From Pedobacter sp. FW305-3-2-15-E-R2A2 (GTDB lineage: Bacteria; Bacteroidota; Bacteroidia; Sphingobacteriales; Sphingobacteriaceae): DNA of 64,000 nt. How positions within the stretch are numbered: the stretch's first letter is position 1; each line of letters begins with the position of its first letter. The translations under genes and the position numbers were made by a program. The stretch is from assembly GCF_038446955.1 (NCBI RefSeq), contig NZ_CP151803.1:3844001-3908000 (forward strand), given 5' to 3'. Below, piece by piece: positions 62,291-64,000 of this stretch. Below the pieces are notes generated by a model. That model had not been told where the DNA came from. It saw only the letters and a list, made by a program, of their open reading frames with translations, and ran no database searches.

Positions 62291-63478
62291 TCAGGAGGTC
62301 GATTCCGGAATCAAAGGCTTTGGTTTATAGACAAATTGCAAATAAACAAGGGCAAGTAAGGTAATTCCTGTACAATAATTGAAAGTAACCGGAATCATCG
62401 CCAGGTCATCGATAAACAACCATCCTGCGAGCAATGCGCCTAATCCGATACCGGCTTCCAATGCGATGTACATGGTGGCCATTGCCTTCCCGCGGTGGAG
62501 CGGATTACTCAGGTCTACCGTCCAGGCCGTGGCCGTTGGAGATAACATACCTGTGGCAACACCATAGAGTGCTGAAGCTGACATCAGCATCACTGAAGAG
62601 TCTGATACGGCGATCCAGAACAGGGAGATGGCCAGCAGGCACAAAGAGATTTTTAATATGATGGCTCTTCCATAACGGTCTGAAGCCTTTCCTGCTACAA
62701 AACGGATCAAAAGGGAGGTCAAGGTAAAAACCATAAAAAACAGCCCTTTGTTACTCGTTCCAAGGTGTTTACTCCAGTCGGATATCACAGTAAGGATCGC
62801 ACCATAGCTGACATAACTCAGAAAAATGATGATCACCGATGGGATTACCCGCCATTCGATAATGTCTTTTCTGTTGATCTTTAAATGAGCAAATTTAAAT
62901 TTCTCTTTATTGGCTAAGGTTTCTTTCATGTTCGCCAGGATCACAATAGACAACAGCGCGAACAGTGAGGAACAATAGAAAAGTATATTGATGGAGTAAT
63001 GATCGGTAATGGTGCTGCCGATTGCAGGTCCGATCGCCAGTCCGGTGCTGAAGCAAACGCCATGAACTCCCATGGCTTCTCCCCATCGGTTAACCGGAAC
63101 AAGGTCTGCAACATAGGCCGCGGTAGCTGTAGGTTTAAATCCGGTAGAAAAGCCATGGATTAACCGCAGAAAAAGGAAGCCAGCAACGGTAGTCAGCAAT
63201 GGATACAGGAAACCGCAGACAAAACAAACGAGTGACCCTACGGCCATCACGGGAACCCGGCCAATGGTATCGGTCAGCTTTCCGCTGAATGGCCTGGATA
63301 TTCCTGCGGTAAGTGTAAATAAGGCAATGATCAATCCTTTATACTCTGCTCCTCCCATATTGCTTAAATAGGCAGGCAATTCAGGAATCAGCATGTTGAA
63401 ACTTGCAGAAAAGAGAAAGGAGCTTAAACAAACAAGTCCAAACTGTAAAGTATAAATGGTATCGGAAGATCGTTGCAT
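62291..63478 (-). CDS. MFS transporter (DHA1-like)
   Basis: The protein has 395 residues from the ATG at 63478 (MQRSSDTIYTLQFGLVCL), just before the first membrane helix. The frame stays open 112 codons further upstream, but that stretch is low in membrane or domain logic and overlaps the start of the divergent SDR gene, so the shorter form is preferred. About 12 helices are present with the loop motif SGKLTDTIGRVPVMAVG between helices 2 and 3 and GKASDRYGRAI in the second half. The DHA1 group mostly exports drugs or metabolites. The substrate is not inferable. Confidence 0.87.
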   Translation of the reverse strand: MQRSSDTIYTLQFGLVCLSSFLFSASFNMLIPELPAYLSNMGGAEYKGLIIALFTLTAGISRPFSGKLTDTIGRVPVMAVGSLVCFVCGFLYPLLTTVAGFLFLRLIHGFSTGFKPTATAAYVADLVPVNRWGEAMGVHGVCFSTGLAIGPAIGSTITDHYSINILFYCSSLFALLSIVILANMKETLANKEKFKFAHLKINRKDIIEWRVIPSVIIIFLSYVSYGAILTVISDWSKHLGTSNKGLFFMVFTLTSLLIRFVAGKASDRYGRAIILKISLCLLAISLFWIAVSDSSVMLMSASALYGVATGMLSPTATAWTVDLSNPLHRGKAMATMYIALEAGIGLGALLAGWLFIDDLAMIPVTFNYCTGITLLALVYLQFVYKPKPLIPESTS

Positions 63479-63571
63479 CGGAAAGGAATGGATATCCGCC
63501 AAAGATAGGTAAATATCATTCTTATGAAACCCTTTACCCGACTGATTTGTTACAAAAACAAAGCTATTCAT

Positions 63572-64000
63572 ATGAAAAAGGAACAAGAGAAAAACATCCG
63601 ACCGAAGCAACATCAGGACCGGCAACCGGGATTGGAAACACTGATGAAGCCCGCACCGGAGTATGAACCAGCTGAAAGGAAATTGAAGCTGGAAGGGAAG
63701 GTAGCACTCATTACCGGTGGCGACAGTGGCATTGGCCGTGCAGTAGCGCTCGCTTTTGCGCAGGAAGGTGCCGATGTACTGATCAGTTACCTGAATGAGC
63801 ATGAGGATGCACAAACGACGATAGCTGCTGTCGAGAAAATGGGCCGGAAAGGGATTGCGGTCTCCGGTGATATCTCAAATGAAAAACATTGTAAAAAGCT
63901 TATTAATCAGGTCATCAAAGCATTCGGGCAACTCGATATACTGGTCAACAATGCCGCTGTTCAGTATCCGCAGGATGGTCTGGAAAAGATTACAGCGGCA
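63572..64000 (+). CDS. SDR-family oxidoreductase (partial, cut by the right edge)
   Basis: The frame is open from the ATG at 63572 to the window end, 143 codons. A ~40-residue hydrophilic extension (KKEQEKNIRPKQHQ, then PAPEYEPAERKLKLEGK) precedes the Rossmann core VALITGGDSGIGRAVALAFA, and the NNAA motif follows at ILVNNAAVQYPQ. The long N-terminal extension is typical of the YhdF/YhxC/general-stress-protein-39 group of SDR enzymes. The catalytic YxxxK lies beyond the window. It diverges from the MFS gene across 93 bp. Confidence 0.9.
   Translation, partial: MKKEQEKNIRPKQHQDRQPGLETLMKPAPEYEPAERKLKLEGKVALITGGDSGIGRAVALAFAQEGADVLISYLNEHEDAQTTIAAVEKMGRKGIAVSGDISNEKHCKKLINQVIKAFGQLDILVNNAAVQYPQDGLEKITAA

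Noticed and set aside
63479..63814. N-terminal extension of the MFS transporter frame
   Set aside because: It is Cys/Phe-rich with no family match, and it overlaps the start and leader of the divergent SDR gene. The ATG at 63478 directly precedes the first helix.
1..64000. tRNA, rRNA or CRISPR loci
   Set aside because: No cloverleaf with a GGTTCGA-type T-arm, no rRNA-like sequence and no evenly spaced direct-repeat array was seen. A TTCGAATCC near 43631 lies inside the sensor-kinase gene.

Overview
The window reads as a chromosomal segment of a member of the Bacteroidota, most likely a Pedobacter-like Sphingobacteriaceae. Markers are a PorP/SprF-type protein of the type IX secretion system, SusD-free CarboxypepD_reg/beta-barrel outer-membrane proteins, a GH109-type glycosidase, a serine palmitoyltransferase cluster, an exodeoxyribonuclease VII pair, AT-rich spacers and an almost complete lack of Shine-Dalgarno sequences. 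I see no rRNA or tRNA gene, insertion sequence, prophage or CRISPR array. It is mostly ordinary, densely packed chromosome with several metabolic operons.

Layout. 1-2.8 kb: an LTA-synthase-type membrane sulfatase cut by the left edge, an XRE regulator and a small membrane protein. 3-7 kb: a candidate amino-sugar locus with a GH109-like glycosidase, a LacI-family regulator and a NahK-like sugar kinase, tied together by three copies of GCAAACGTTTG. 7-14.3 kb, minus strand: a GMC dehydrogenase with its small subunit, an outer-membrane barrel protein, an SGNH hydrolase and a transglutaminase-like protein. 14.3-19.8 kb: a SWIM/SNF2 helicase, a methyltransferase, a 5'-nucleotidase-like HAD protein and a divergent DeoR regulator with phased TTGCAA sites. 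19.8-27 kb, minus strand: a uronate operon (uxaC, KDG kinase, KDPG aldolase, hexuronate transporter, GapN-like dehydrogenase) and a secreted protein that share an operator-like motif.

27.6-38.7 kb: topA, a small conserved gene, and a giant alpha-2-macroglobulin gene directly followed by penicillin-binding protein 1C. 38.7-40.6 kb: an overlapping pair resembling alkylglycerol monooxygenase and lysoplasmalogenase, a candidate ether-lipid degradation operon. 40.6-46 kb: an RRM protein, an orphan sensor kinase, a dienelactone hydrolase and small genes. 46.5-49.9 kb: a candidate ceramide operon (serine palmitoyltransferase, GNAT-type acyltransferase, SDR reductase) with an 18-bp perfect palindrome upstream. 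49.9-54 kb: a TPR protein, xseA/xseB, YtxH and an LD-carboxypeptidase. 54.2-59.2 kb: a four-gene operon of the 3-keto-glycoside type (PmoA-like, DUF1080, two Gfo/Idh/MocA). 59.3-64 kb: PorP/SprF, a sodium:sugar symporter, an MFS transporter and an SDR cut by the right edge.

The most interesting items are the two lipid operons (38.7-40.6 and 46.5-49.9 kb), the regulatory palindromes next to the sugar operons, and the uronate-operon aldehyde dehydrogenase in which the usual general-base glutamate is replaced.
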